A stretch of 64,000 nt of DNA from positions 654,235-718,234 of the forward strand of contig JADCRB010000049.1 of assembly GCA_021464245.1 (NCBI GenBank), in the 5' to 3' direction. The stretch comes from Carallia brachiata (taxonomy: Eukaryota > Streptophyta > Magnoliopsida > Malpighiales > Rhizophoraceae). Under the pieces are notes generated by a model. The model was not told where the DNA came from, did no database searches, and saw nothing but the letters and a program-made list of their open reading frames with translations. Position numbers and translations under genes: made by a program. Of this stretch, positions 26,230 to 37,255 are shown in pieces (within the stretch, counting starts at the first letter, position 1; the number at the start of each line of letters is the position of its first letter).

Positions 26230-28489
26230 CTTCGTCGAAAATCAGACCCATGAAATGTCAACACACTTAACACCAATAATAATGTGATCCATGGTCAACC
26301 CCAGCGGTTCCAGCTGCTTCCTGCTCTCTGCACAGTTTAGGGTCATCAACTCATCGTGTCCTCTGTATGGTGCAGTAACCAATGTCACCTTGCGCATATA
26401 TTGGCAATAAATTAAGAGGATTACTATGCAAACGTAAGATTAAAAAATATATATAAATATATAATTTATTAAATAATATCTTATTTTTTATTTATTTTTT
26501 ATTTTTTAAATCACTTTCATTCCAAAAAAAAATCCCAATCTGTATTCTCATAAATTAAGGACACTCCAAACCAACCATGATCCTCTCAATACCACCAATA
26601 GAAATTAGTTGCTTTATTCTTGTTATTTACCAATAGGGACCGTCCTGGAACAGAGTAAAACAAGGAGGCAAAGCCAGAGAAATAAAGAAACCAGACACAT
26701 AATTTTAACAACTACACAATGAATAAGATTATGTGAAAATATTTAATAAAATATATAAAAAATATATAATTAATTTATTAATATTTAATAATTAATTATT
26801 TTAATATATAATTTAATATGTTTTTTATAATTTAATATTTTAAATCTAAATTATTACATGTCTAGCATGTATTCAAATTTACCGGCCCAGAAAGTGTTTC
26901 TCATGGTCAATTTTGTCGGGTAATAGTGAAATCCGGGAGCAAATTTGCTAGTATCGGTGTATCACCCAAAAAAACAAAAAAAAGAAAAGAAAAGGTGAGA
27001 TTGTAATTTTTTACCGCCATATAAAGAAGAGGTGATATCATAAAAAAGAGTTTTTTTTAAAATTTTCTTAAATTTAAACTAATTGATTAGAAGAAAAGAA
27101 GACATTTGAGAGTTGAGGGTGAATCATTGATCTCATATTTATTAACATATTGTCAATACCGTTTGAACTAGAAGCTCATAACGATATTATAAAAAAGATT
27201 AAACATTAGTATGACCTAAATAATTTGTCTATATTAATAATATGATAGCAACATAACATAATATATGATATTGAAAATTATGATTTTATGAAAGATGTAG
27301 AATATTTGTAAAATTCAATATTCTTTAATATTGATCATGTTATAACATAAAACCAAACAATTAAATTCGTTTTGTGATAATCATTCTTAAATATAATTGA
27401 ATTCATAGTTACACGGGTGTTGTTTTAGGAGATTGAATTCGATTTAACATGAGTTTGAATTCAGAGAATCACTAACAATCTCACTGTATTTTTATTTGAG
27501 TGTGAATTTATCACTGGATTGGGTGTCCGAAAGAATTATCCAAGCAGTATTAAAAAATAAAATTATTTACTTTTTATAAAATGTTAAATAAAAAATTATA
27601 AAATTTAAATTTAAAAATAAATAAACGTTATTTTAGAATTTAAAATGTGCATCCTATACAGTAGCCTTTAAAATAAAAAAAATTCCTTTGAAACAAATTT
27701 TTGGACTAAAAAAATTAATCTAATTACATTATAAATATAAACAGTAACATTTTTCATTAAAAAAAAAATCCGGATCCAGCCTACAACCTAGTACCTACAA
27801 TACCTTTCACGGTGAGAGAGAGAGAGAGAGAGAGAGATTGACCTTGTCTTAGATTTTATGTCGGCCAGTAAAAAATCTGACATCCATTCAATTTCATTTT
27901 ACTTTTTTTAAATCAATAAAATAAAATAAAATAACGGATCTCTACCATTCAATTTGAAAACGTTTGACCATGAGTTTTGTTTTTTTTTTTTTTGGGACAG
28001 AGACCACGATGATTACGTATATTTTGGTTGATGATACGGTATCCTGACTCTTGATTACGTATAAGACAGTTCACGTGATCGGAGAAAATGTTACCGTTGG
28101 AGATCAGATTATTAATGATGCGCATCTTTTGGGCCATTTATATTTACGGTTACCTATGAATCTGAAATGTTTTGTTTGATTTGGTAAAAATTAAATATCA
28201 AAATTAAAAAATATTATCTAATAATTAATTTTTATAATTTTTTAATTAATTTAAATAATTAATTTTTATTTTTTTATAAATTATTATTCATTTTATTTCT
28301 TATAATTTTTTATTATTTTTTTCTCACAATTTTTTATCAATTTAAATATATATATTTTTTTTCACAACTTCTACCAATCGGAATACAGAAAAAGCGTGCT
28401 TGAAAGAGTAGCGTCTTTACTAAACTCGAGGATACAATCGTTGCAGGTAAGATCCATCTTTCAGTTTCCCTTGCTTTGCCAAAAGTTAT
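26230..28489. other. AT-rich intergenic DNA with a (GA)n run
   Basis: A GA microsatellite lies at about 27813-27836. The segment 26545-26665 is related to 32525-33750 (see the 33 kb element). Near 28370-28446 a short open stretch (YQSEYRKSVLERVASL...) ends at a CAG|GTAAG donor, but I cannot tie it to a gene. Confidence 0.35.
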
Positions 28490-30743
28490 TTTTAACTAAG
28501 GTTGTTAGAATCGAGATTCTATTTAGAACCGTTTTGTATATGTCAGGATCGAATTATAAGATCGGATCGTAAAATCGTAAAATTCTACCAAAATCAATAA
28601 AATAAAAATTAAAACAACAATAAAAATATAATTTAAAATTTTTAAGTATTTCATAAGTTTTATATATTAAAATTCAAGTATAAACAATCTCATATATGTG
28701 TTTAAAACAATTAAAGTATCAATCACACACAAACCAATACATCATCATAGTTAACAACTTAATTTTTATGTTTTAAAATTAATGTCAATTTTACAAAACA
28801 ATATATTAATGTTCATTTATAATAATTTTTTTATTAAAAGATAAAATATTTTAAAAATTAGATATAAAAATAAGAAAAATTTATTCATTTAATATATTTT
28901 TTAAATCAAAATTCAATTAATAATACAACAATATTTTTTTTCACATGCTATGAGTTCTAATGTTTAAATTTTTTTATTCATATAAAATAAAATATATTTT
29001 TTACATGAATAATTATTCAATTGTTTAGTTATTTATCTTTCATGTGATTATATAATATTTTTTATGATATTTATTGTTTAAAAAATATTTACTATAATTA
29101 TTAAAACTGGTGAAATTGAAAATATTTTTTTTCTTTTTTAATAACAAATATTACCAATGATTCGTTTCATTAAAAATTTAAAATATTTTTTAAAAAGAGT
29201 GTTAATATGAGTATAAGAAACTTTTATTGAAATAATTTTAAAAATAAATAAAAATAATTTTAATAAATACATTACATTGGCAAGAAAAAAAAAAGAAACC
29301 AGTTATTTGAGAAGGAAATTTAAAAAGAAAAAAAACAAAAAAGCAAACTGTAGTTTCAATTTTCAAATATAAAGGTGCAAAGTTTTGAGACAAAGCTTCG
29401 AACGTGCGACCGAAAGAAAAATAACGTGGATAGTAACCACTAGGCCAAAAATAAGAAAATTTTATTCAAATAATTTTAAAAATAAATAAAAATAAAATTA
29501 ATGAAATAATTTTTCTTCATTGTTTTTTTCATTAACATTTCAAATAAGAAGATTAAAAAAAAAGATTCATTTAAAGTTCTGGGAAGTGAAATAGCAATGG
29601 AACATTGGCCATTGGAATTTGGAGGGAGAAAAAAAGTAATATTGTTAAACCTTAAGGACGGTAGGGAAATTAAAAAAAAAAATAATTGCAACAAATGCGC
29701 GGGTAATTTACCCCTAACATCCTAAACTTTAGCCTTATTACAAAAAACATACCGTGTTATCAGAAATTATAAAAAATATAGTGAGACTAACGACAGTTAG
29801 TCAAACAAGACGGGATATGTGAAAAGACAACAAAGCCCTCGTATATAAAGAAAATGATGGGGGCCATCAGGCAAACCCTACCCTAATTTCTTCTTTTCTC
29901 TCAAACAGCCGATTCTCTCAAACTTTTCAACCCAAAATCATTCACAACTATCACCAAAATTAGTCACTAAAATCTATCCAAGTCTTTAATTATCGAGTAG
30001 CCCAGCATTCAAAATACTAAAATTTGTCTATTTTGCCTTCTATCTGTTGCGGCCGACCGTCGTCCAAAAGATTCTTGTTGGTTTCCCGACAAAAGAAGCC
30101 GTTGGGGACCATCACTTGTGGGGATTTGGGTTGTTCATTTTCTCCATTTGAAAAGGCAAGTGTTTTTCTTTCTTATTATTAGTTTAATTAAAGATTTTTT
30201 TTCTACTGCCAAAAAACTTAAAAAAAATATCATTTTAAATTTTTTTGTGACCTTGCACACCCATTTTGTTTAATCAATTTTTTTTGGACATTTGATTTTC
30301 GGTGGGTATTCGTCTTACACGATTTGGATAAATTTGGACCTTGCCTATTCATTTTCGCTACTTTTTTTTTTGACATTGACTAGACAATTTGGAAATTAGA
30401 TGAATGGATAAGGGGTGAATTTTGGTGGGCATTTGTCATAGGCTACCAGACAAACAAAGTGCAATTTGCTACTTGTCAATTTGCTGACCCAAATGATTCG
30501 AGAATTCCCTTTTCTTATTCTCGAAAACTTCAAATTTATTTTCTGTAGGTGTTTTAATTAATATTCTGAAGTGTGGGATTACAAAAAGAGCAATTTTTAA
30601 CCATAAGTAATTGTTGGGCTAGCTTTAGTGAAGGGGAAGAACGTTATGTTAGTTTTGGAGTTTGGGACCACTTTAATTTTTGTTTTAAGAGTTTGTCTAG
30701 TAAGTTTGTTTATTTCTGAATTCTCTATTTGGCAGGGACCACC

Positions 30744-31152
30744 ATGTTTACTTTTGTCGTCCATTATGGAGACAAACAGGAAGCCTTAGCAATTAGTAAA
30801 GAGGTAAGTAATTAGTATTATATATATATATATATATTTTTTTTCTAATGTAATATGCACTTAGTTTAATTTGCAAAATGGTGGTATGCAGCCTGTACCT
30901 GGGGGCAGTACAACTCCTAATACCCGACAAGGTAAAAAGAGAAAACAAACTAGCAAAGGTGATGGCAAGAAATCAAAAAAGGTTAAAGTCTTATTTATGT
31001 ATTTTGTGTTGCTGTTTATTTAGTTCAATTATTAGTAAATCCTCAATTATGTTTATGCTTTATTTTAGGATCATAACTTGCCATCTCAAGGAGCCTCACA
31101 AGAAGCTAGTATATCTCATTCACAGCCATCAGCATCACAACAAGCCCAATGA
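30744..31152 (+). CDS. Internally deleted MuDR-type transposase gene (77 aa)
   Basis: Three exons join without a break: 30744-30803, 30892-30981 and 31069-31152, with GT..AG borders in phase 0. Exon 1 starts MFTFVVHYGDKQEALA, which resembles the PB1-like head found at the N-terminus of many plant MuDR transposases. Exon 2 is basic (GKKRKQTSKGDGKKSKK), and exon 3 is Ser/Gln-rich and ends SQQAQ, like MuDR C-terminal tails. The transposase catalytic domain, MULE domain and SWIM zinc finger are all missing. A 5' leader intron may end at 30735 (ggcag). Whether the 77-residue product is made is unknown; it could be only a relic of internal deletion. Confidence 0.6.
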
Positions 31153-31384
31153 ATTTTATGGTATGTTAAAATATGTATCCTTAATATGTAATTTCATTTA
31201 ATTAAATAACAATTGAAACAATGATTAACACATAAAGTATGAGTGTACAACATATCAAAATCAGCCCAATCATCTTAACATAAGTAGTTTGCATTCCTAA
31301 GTTATGTATTTTGTTATTTAACTTCCTAAGCTCTCCTCTCACTAACTGCACTTCACCCATTATAGATGTTATGTCCACTTCAGT

Positions 31385-31633
31385 TTATAGTCTTGTTGCT
31401 GGATACTGAGTTTCATTAGCTTCTGCATGCTCTTCACTTTGCTTGTAAATGGATTCACACCAGCCTAGGAAGCTTGCACTGCAGTTCCTATCTTCACAGT
31501 AATAATATAGTTTATTTTTATTCTTTTCTGACTCACTCACTTTCACTGCTGCTCTTTTCTTGCATGTTTTGCATGAAATATTTCTGAACTTTGGCCCTTC
31601 AAAATTCATAGAGTTTGTGCTGGACATGGACAT
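31385..31633 (-). CDS. GRF-type zinc-finger small protein inside the MULE
   Basis: The 82-codon frame starts at ATG 31633, the first ATG downstream of a TATA box on the minus strand. It encodes the zf-GRF pattern C-x-x-C ... S-x-x-x-x-N-x-x-x-Y-Y-x-C-x-x-x-x-C-x-x-F-x-x-W, seen as CKTCKKRAAVKVSES, KLYYYCEDRNC and SFLGW. GRF fingers bind single-stranded nucleic acid in other proteins; the role here is unknown. The frame remains open upstream to 31915, but that part lies across the TATA box and is unlikely to be translated. It is transcribed toward the MuDR-like gene, the arrangement of mudrA and mudrB in maize MuDR. Confidence 0.7.
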   Translation of the reverse strand: MSMSSTNSMNFEGPKFRNISCKTCKKRAAVKVSESEKNKNKLYYYCEDRNCSASFLGWCESIYKQSEEHAEANETQYPATRL

Positions 31634-31815
31634 TTTGTTGGCTTCAAAGAAAGATTTTGCTGTTTTTGCTGTAAAAGGGGGAGCTACCTGGCTGTAATTG
31701 AAGTTTTTGGTGTGTTGAAGGAGCTGTGAACGATAAAATTGTGTTGCTGTTTTGCTGTAAAAAGAGAGATGACTATTTGGGTTTTCTGAGGGAGGTTGAG
31801 AAGGATACTGGTGCT

Positions 31816-31827
31816 GGTTTTTATAGA
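31816..31827 (-). promoter_or_regulatory. TATA box of the zf-GRF gene
   Basis: Minus-strand ctataaaaac, followed about 30 bases downstream by a pyrimidine/A start context. No ATG occurs on the minus strand between here and 31633, which supports that start codon. Confidence 0.5.
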
Positions 31828-32982
31828 TGTAGGTCCAACGGTGCTTTGGCTGGAGAATCCAACGGTTATTTTTTGCTTTTGCAGATAATAGACATGTTTT
31901 GTTGTTTTGTAGCAACCTTTTGTTCTTTATTTTTGTTGACCCAACGGTTATATTTAGTCAATTACGTATTTAGGGCATTTTGGACCCTTTGTGGCAATTA
32001 TAATGGCATTTTTGTTATTAAAATGGATGTCTACAAACGGCTCTTTAACGGAGTATGCTTTTTGTAACCACATTCATAGTTTGGTATATTTTCTGTAATT
32101 TCTAATAATACGGTATGTTTTTTGTAATAAGAGCAAAGTTAAGGATGGTGGAGGTAAATTACCCACAAATGCGCATAACCAAACTCGAACCAGGGACTAA
32201 TGAAAGGAGGTCCCTCTACCACTAGATTAGATTGGAGAGTGCGCTCCTTCTTTCCTTTTGTTTATAATAATCTAACAAAGTCAATGTAAGACACATCTAT
32301 CCCTATTTGTGGGATTGGTAGGATCGTACGATCCTACCGATTCTACGATTCAAATCGCGATCTTATAAAGATTCTACTTAAAAATAATTTTTTAAACGAT
32401 CCGGATCGTTAGCTTTAAGTAAGATTGTAGGATCATACGTTAAGTAGGATCGTACGATCGTACTATCCGGATCGCGATTTTAACAACCATGCTTTTAACT
32501 CTACAAAACATCTCACTTTATTTTTTTCATAAATTAAGGATACTTTAACAGTGTGTCTAACAGTGTATTTAGAGGGAGTAGAAGGATGAAAAAGAAGAAA
32601 AAAAATTAAAAAAAATATTTAGAGTAGTGAAGAAAATAAAAAAATAAAAAAAATAAATAATAATTTGTGAGAAAAAAAAGTAAAGAAAAAATAAAATTAT
32701 TTAAAATGATAAAAAAATGAAGAAAAAGAAATTATAGTAAAAAAAATAAATAATAATTTATAAAAAAATAATAAAATTATTTAAAATAATATAAAAATAA
32801 ACAAAAAAAAATATAAAAAAATATATAATATAAATTATATCTTTCTTTCTCAACTCTTCTTTGCATGGCACCACAAACACATTTATGACCGTAAAACCCT
32901 CTAACAAAAAAAAAAAAGACCATGATCTTCTCAACGTTACAAACATAAATTAATCGACTTAATTTTTGTTATTTACTAATAG

Positions 32983-33740
32983 GGACTGTTCAGAAACACT
33001 AAAAATTAATCCTCCATTGTGCGTCCCATTGGCTATCCGGTGTTTTACCGGCGTTTCGGTGCGAATCTTGTGCTTCTTTGTGAGCTTTTGAGGCCTTCGT
33101 GCCTCTTTGGTGCTCCTCTGTCAGTTTTCTATTGTGGGGGTGGGGGTTTGTTTTATGGTTTGGTTGGGTTTGTTGCTAGGTTGCTCTACTGCCTGTCTGC
33201 TCGGCTTTTCCGGCGAGTCCCCTGCTTTCTTGGCTTCGATCTGAGCGGGAAGGTGGGAGACTCTCTTCTTTTGTTGCCGCCGACCCCTTTATGGTGTTTG
33301 TGTGGCTACTCTAGTCGGTTCTCGTCGCTGAGTTCATAGAGATTGGAAATCGTGACATTACCCGTTTCCCCCCGGTTTGTCGTGGTTCTTTCTGACTTGC
33401 TGGGCTCCTGTTTGTTGTGCTGTTGTGGAGGGGAGTATGTCTCCCGCTTGTGGCCATTCTGGCTTCAATCTCCAGCTGCTTCAAAGCCGTCTTTCACTGG
33501 CAATGGTCGGGTGCCGCTGTCGAATTGAGTGGTGGTAGCAGTGTCAGTGTTGTAGGATTTGTAGAAGTCCGTATACCTGTTATAGGGTGGGTCAATCTTT
33601 GGATTTCTGTGTACCCAAGAAATATTGAGCTGCTCAGTGTAATGATAAGTTAGAACTTGGACTTGTTTAACAAACTTTGTATCTCTATTTATGTTAGTGA
33701 AATATTGCCTCCTGTTCCAAAAAATTAAGGACTGTCCTTG
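32983..33740 (+). mobile_element. Non-LTR retroposon inserted into a dispersed repeat
   Basis: A GC-rich block of about 730 bases ends in a LINE-like 3' terminus (tgttagtgaaatattgcc, then A's). It is flanked by ggactgt...gaaaca (from 32983) and ggactgt...gaaca (from 33729). The related locus at 26.64 kb reads ggaccgtcctggaacagag without the insert and serves as an empty site. Open frames of 60-106 codons inside have no recognisable domain. Confidence 0.6.
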
Positions 33741-33801
33741 AACAGAGTAAAAAATACAAAGTGGGATATGGTAAATTTTAATAAGAAAGGACTGTTACGT
33801 A

Positions 33802-33863
33802 GATGAGATTTAATGGATGAAAAATAGATGAAGATGAGATTTAGTGGATGAAAAATAGATGAA
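33802..33863 (+). repeat. Two tandem 31-bp units
   Basis: Units 33802-33832 and 33833-33863 (gatgagatttaatgg... and gatgagatttagtgg...) differ at one base. They abut a small foldback structure at about 33864-33999. Confidence 0.7.
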
Positions 33864-33999
33864 GAAATTTTTTTTGTATAATTAATTTATTTATGTAACG
33901 AGATACTTAATTTCTGTAAAAAAAATATTTTTAAATATTATTATAATAATTTAATTTTTTATTATATAAATAAATTAACTGATTAAACAAAAATTTCTT
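33864..33999. mobile_element. Small foldback MITE related to the 17 kb copy
   Basis: The left arm (gaaattttttttgtataattaatttatttatg) pairs with the reverse complement of the right arm (ataaataaattaactgattaaacaaaaatttc). The layout and several phrases resemble the 17.0 kb element. Confidence 0.45.
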
Positions 34000-34705
34000 T
34001 CTGTTTTTCGTCCACCGTATCTTGTCCACCGAAATTTTCTCTCAACGAGGCCTTCCTTCCCACGGACGATATCAGAGAAACAGACGCAATCTCACGTAAC
34101 GACTCAGCACACAAACGACACGTAGCACTAAACCCATCAATCAAAATCAGAGGCCGTAACATCACCGCTGATTTGGCCCTCGGACGTGGGGTTCTTCCCC
34201 GTCCATCGAGAAAAGCACAGCGGCATCACCACTGTCGCGTGGTCCCTACAAGCAATATCAACGGTCATGATCATACTTTGTTGCAAACTTTCTTGGTCAC
34301 TGGGCACCGGTTCCACCGCGAGCATGGTCAGCTTTCAAGTCCCCATAATAGAGAGAGAGACCCACACTCTCTGTTCCGGTGTCAGACTCAAAGTAATAAT
34401 AGAAGACAAGCGAAAAGCAACAAGCAAGAAAAAGCTGAAAAAAAAAATATATTATTTATAATCATATAAAATTTTATTTAAATAATATTTATATTATAAT
34501 TAATGATATATTTTATATAATATTAATTATAATATGGATAATATTTAGATAAATTTTCGTATAAGTATATGATAAAAAAAATCTCCATTATTTCTACCTT
34601 TGTTTGTAGTTTGTAGGCCATTTTCCTTTGACAAGTAGTAGACAGTTTAAGTAAGCAAGCGAGTGAGCGAACTTAGAAAGAGAGTCTCTCAGTTATTGAG
34701 CGAAA

Positions 34706-35070
34706 ATGGAGGAGAGGTCAGAGACGGAGCTGGTATCCATTACGGCGACCCCAAGTGCATCGACGCCGGAGGTAGAAACGCCGAGGCCGGCTTCCAAGGT
34801 GGGGAAATCATCGATTGCATGGACGCCATGCACGGAATTAATGAAGTAATGTTTACCATTCTCTCTCTGTTGTCTCAGTTTTTCTATAAAAAATGTTTTG
34901 TATTTTGATCTCTTTATACTTTCCCCTCCAGCCCCACAATTCTCAAATCATTTAGGGCTGTTTCTTCGCTGGAAGATCCAACTCCATGCGGGTGTATTCC
35001 CTACTTTACCCTGCAGCCAGAACCAAAACCAAATCCTTTTGGTGGTCTACAAAAGGAAAGAATCAAGTAG
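34706..35070 (+). CDS. Small two-exon gene of unknown function (92 aa)
   Basis: ATG at 34706 opens a frame of 46 codons that would stop after one more codon. A donor (AA|GTAATG, exon end 34845) joins it in frame to an acceptor after a C-rich tract (cccctccag, exon start 34932), giving 46 more codons to TAG at 35068-35070. Exon 1 is acidic and Thr/Pro-rich (ELVSITATPSASTPEVETP). Exon 2 contains the unusual run LEDPTPCGCIPYF, then a Pro-rich stretch. There is no signal peptide or membrane segment. I do not recognise a family. The two-exon continuity and GC-rich coding part in AT-rich DNA argue that it is real. A lysine-rich segment downstream (35090-35230) may belong to the 3' UTR or to an alternative exon. 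Confidence 0.5.
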
Positions 35071-35673
35071 GAGAGAAGGCAGGAAAAAGCAAGAAAAAAA
35101 AAACACAAAAGCAAAGCATGGAGGCAATGCTAACACCAGAAAAGAGAGAAGAAGAAAAGTTGGAGAAAATGGTTAGAAAGAAGAAAGACAAAAAGAGAAA
35201 AGATAAAAAGAAAGACAAAAGGCACAAAAATGAAGAACAGAGTGCACGGTCAGCAGGGCCAGCGTTATTACATATGACTATAGAATGCATACAAATGGGA
35301 CAAACCATTCATTAGTTAAAGTTATTACCTTGTTGGTCTCATCTTGCAAACTGTCAATGTCTTCTTTAGGGTGGTGCTGTTGTTTGTACGAATTCAATTT
35401 TTCATATTTCATTTCTGAGTAAAATTCCCCATAATAGATTCACAGTTGGCAAGACACAGTGTCTGCTTGGACTTGGCATTTTGTTAATGTTTGCACAAAA
35501 AGCACACGATTTGAAGATTAGAGTGCATATAGTCCGAGCAGATTACTACTATGCCTGGAAAACTGTGTAGCTATCATCGTGAATTTTGCCCACAATGAAA
35601 TATGAAAATTGGGTCCCACAAACAAAAGCACTCCCTTAAGAAGACATCAACAGTTTGCAAGATGGGAGGATTA

Positions 35674-35823
35674 AGGTAATAACTTGAATTCTACCACCCT
35701 CTCATCGCCCCAGTGGCATGTCATTGATCATGCTTGGGGTCAAGAGTTCGAGGCGTTGGTAACACCAACAACAACAACAACATCCACCGTGGATGAACCC
35801 AAAAAAGGTAATAACTTGAATTC
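35674..35823 (+). mobile_element. tRNA-derived SINE with perfect 18-bp TSD
   Basis: The 18-mer aggtaataacttgaattc is present at 35674-35691 and 35806-35823. The 114-bp insert has an A-box-like gccccagtggcat (about 35707) and a B-box-like agagttcgaggc (about 35743), spaced as in tRNA genes, then a CAA-rich stretch and a short A tail. This matches the structure of plant SINEs. The identical TSDs suggest recent insertion. Confidence 0.8.
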
Positions 35824-37255
35824 ACAAATGGCTTGTCCTCATTTGCACGTGTTAAGGTGGTCCAGAGGGTTTTTAATTTAATTCATATTATTTATTTATA
35901 ATCTTATATCATATAATAGGTAGGGTTAATTGAAAATAAAAAATTAAAAAAATAAATTATGTGGTATTAAATTATAAGTAAATTTTATTTTCTTAAAAAA
36001 AAAAAGCAGGGACCTTGTATTTAATAATACTGGCTCTGTTGACAATTGACACTCTCTATTTTGTTAACCATTTAACCGTCCATTTGTTTTGCATAGATTT
36101 TGGAGACTCCCAAGGTTGGATTTTAGGGGATGTCTAATATTTTCAATTCTAATGCATCTTTGTTATTTGCTTTTCATTGTAATCGTGTTGCTATCTCTGT
36201 GATTAGTTTGCTCTCAGTTTTCAGCTGGAATCATTGTTTGTATCTTGACTGTCAGATTGTTTGTTTCGTGTTCTGCGGCGATTATTATTTTGATTGCTAA
36301 AAAATGCTCTTACCATTTTGATTACTGGGATGGTGCATGGTGGCATAAACTTTTTATTAAATTAAAACAAAATGCTGTGGACTTTTTGGTTTCCAATCCC
36401 ACTCCCAGCAATCTTCATAGTACGAGTATGAATATGAACCAAGTGGTTCCTTGAAAAAAATTATTAATAACCCAGTGCCCTCCCACTCCCAACAAAAAAC
36501 AAAAAAAGTCGTGGATCAGATGCACATGTTTGTCCTCATTGGCATGCATTCCATGTTCGTGTCTGTGCGTGACCTTCGTTTAAATTTGAATCTTTCTTTC
36601 AAAGGCCTCTTCTTTGTCCACTTGCTTGGCTTGTCGAGTGTATATCGTACGATTTTTACTTGCTTTACCACTATAACCCGTTGGGTTATTTGGCTGTGTT
36701 TGGATTTTTTTTTAACAATTGAAAAATCATCTTACCAACATGACAGTTATCAAATTCTTGAATTGAGAGTAATCTTTTGACCGTTGACATCTTCATTCAA
36801 TCTTTCCATAAAAGAGATCTACTACTAAAATATCATTAGATCTGAAACAAATATCTCTTAAACCTCATTATAGTATTAATAAGTTTACAATTCATCGCCG
36901 CGCTATAATCTTTAGTCACCTAAGCAGTTATCTAATCATTTGCCAAAAAAAAACGCGGATTTAAGAACTCAAACTTAAGTTAATGTTGGAAGAGACACAA
37001 TAAAACATTATTAGGCTGCCGCTTCCCGATAGTGTTGTGTTTGGATTGAATTCCTCCAAACAAAATATTGCATATTTTTTAAACTTTAAAGGTCACGAGA
37101 GCTAGCATATTGTCTTGCTTCTTTCACACTGAGCTCATTTCATTTGCCCACATTGTGTCTCAGATGCCATCATCAGTTTCGGCTGATGAAGGCTCTCATA
37201 AACCAAAATGAAGATCACTGAACAGACACAAGTAACGACGAAATCTTCTAGTCAT
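35824..37255. other. Intergenic DNA
   Basis: No gene supported. The part next to 37.2 kb is probably the 3' UTR of the minus-strand kinase gene. Confidence 0.3.

Larger units (their letters stand above)
29691..32174. mobile_element. Mutator-like element (MULE) with TIRs and 10-bp TSD
   Basis: A perfect 10-bp duplication acaaatgcgc (29691-29700 and 32165-32174) flanks a 2,464-bp element. Its ends are inverted repeats of about 75 bases: gggtaatttacc, then ttattacaaaaaacatacc on the left (29701 onward) against the reverse complement of the right end at 32164. TSD length and long TIRs fit Mutator elements. Two small genes converge inside it: a MuDR-like head-plus-tail remnant on the plus strand and a GRF zinc-finger gene on the minus strand. 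The transposase core is missing, so movement would need a transposase in trans. The near-identity of TSDs suggests a fairly recent insertion. Confidence 0.85.
28490..32500. mobile_element. Outer DNA transposon, hAT-like, hosting a nested MULE
   Basis: An 8-bp direct repeat ttttaact flanks the region at 28490-28497 and 32493-32500. Just inside, aaggttgttagaatcg matches the reverse complement of the right end (cgattttaacaacc). Eight-base duplications are characteristic of hAT elements. Without the nested Mutator-like element it would be about 1.5 kb. It has no transposase frame, so it is non-autonomous. Two minus-strand tRNA-promoter-like stretches, at about 29405-29440 and 32185-32226, lie inside. 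Confidence 0.5.

Noticed and set aside
31634..31915. N-terminal extension of the zf-GRF frame
   Set aside because: It would start upstream of the TATA box; the first ATG after the box is at 31633.
34173..34469. Overlapping frames of about 90-100 codons upstream of the small unknown gene
   Set aside because: They need non-ATG starts, overlap in several registers and show no domain; more likely promoter or leader sequence.
36245..36780. Two adjacent frames (69 and 109 codons)
   Set aside because: AT-rich, hydrophobic by composition, no domain or conserved splice sites.
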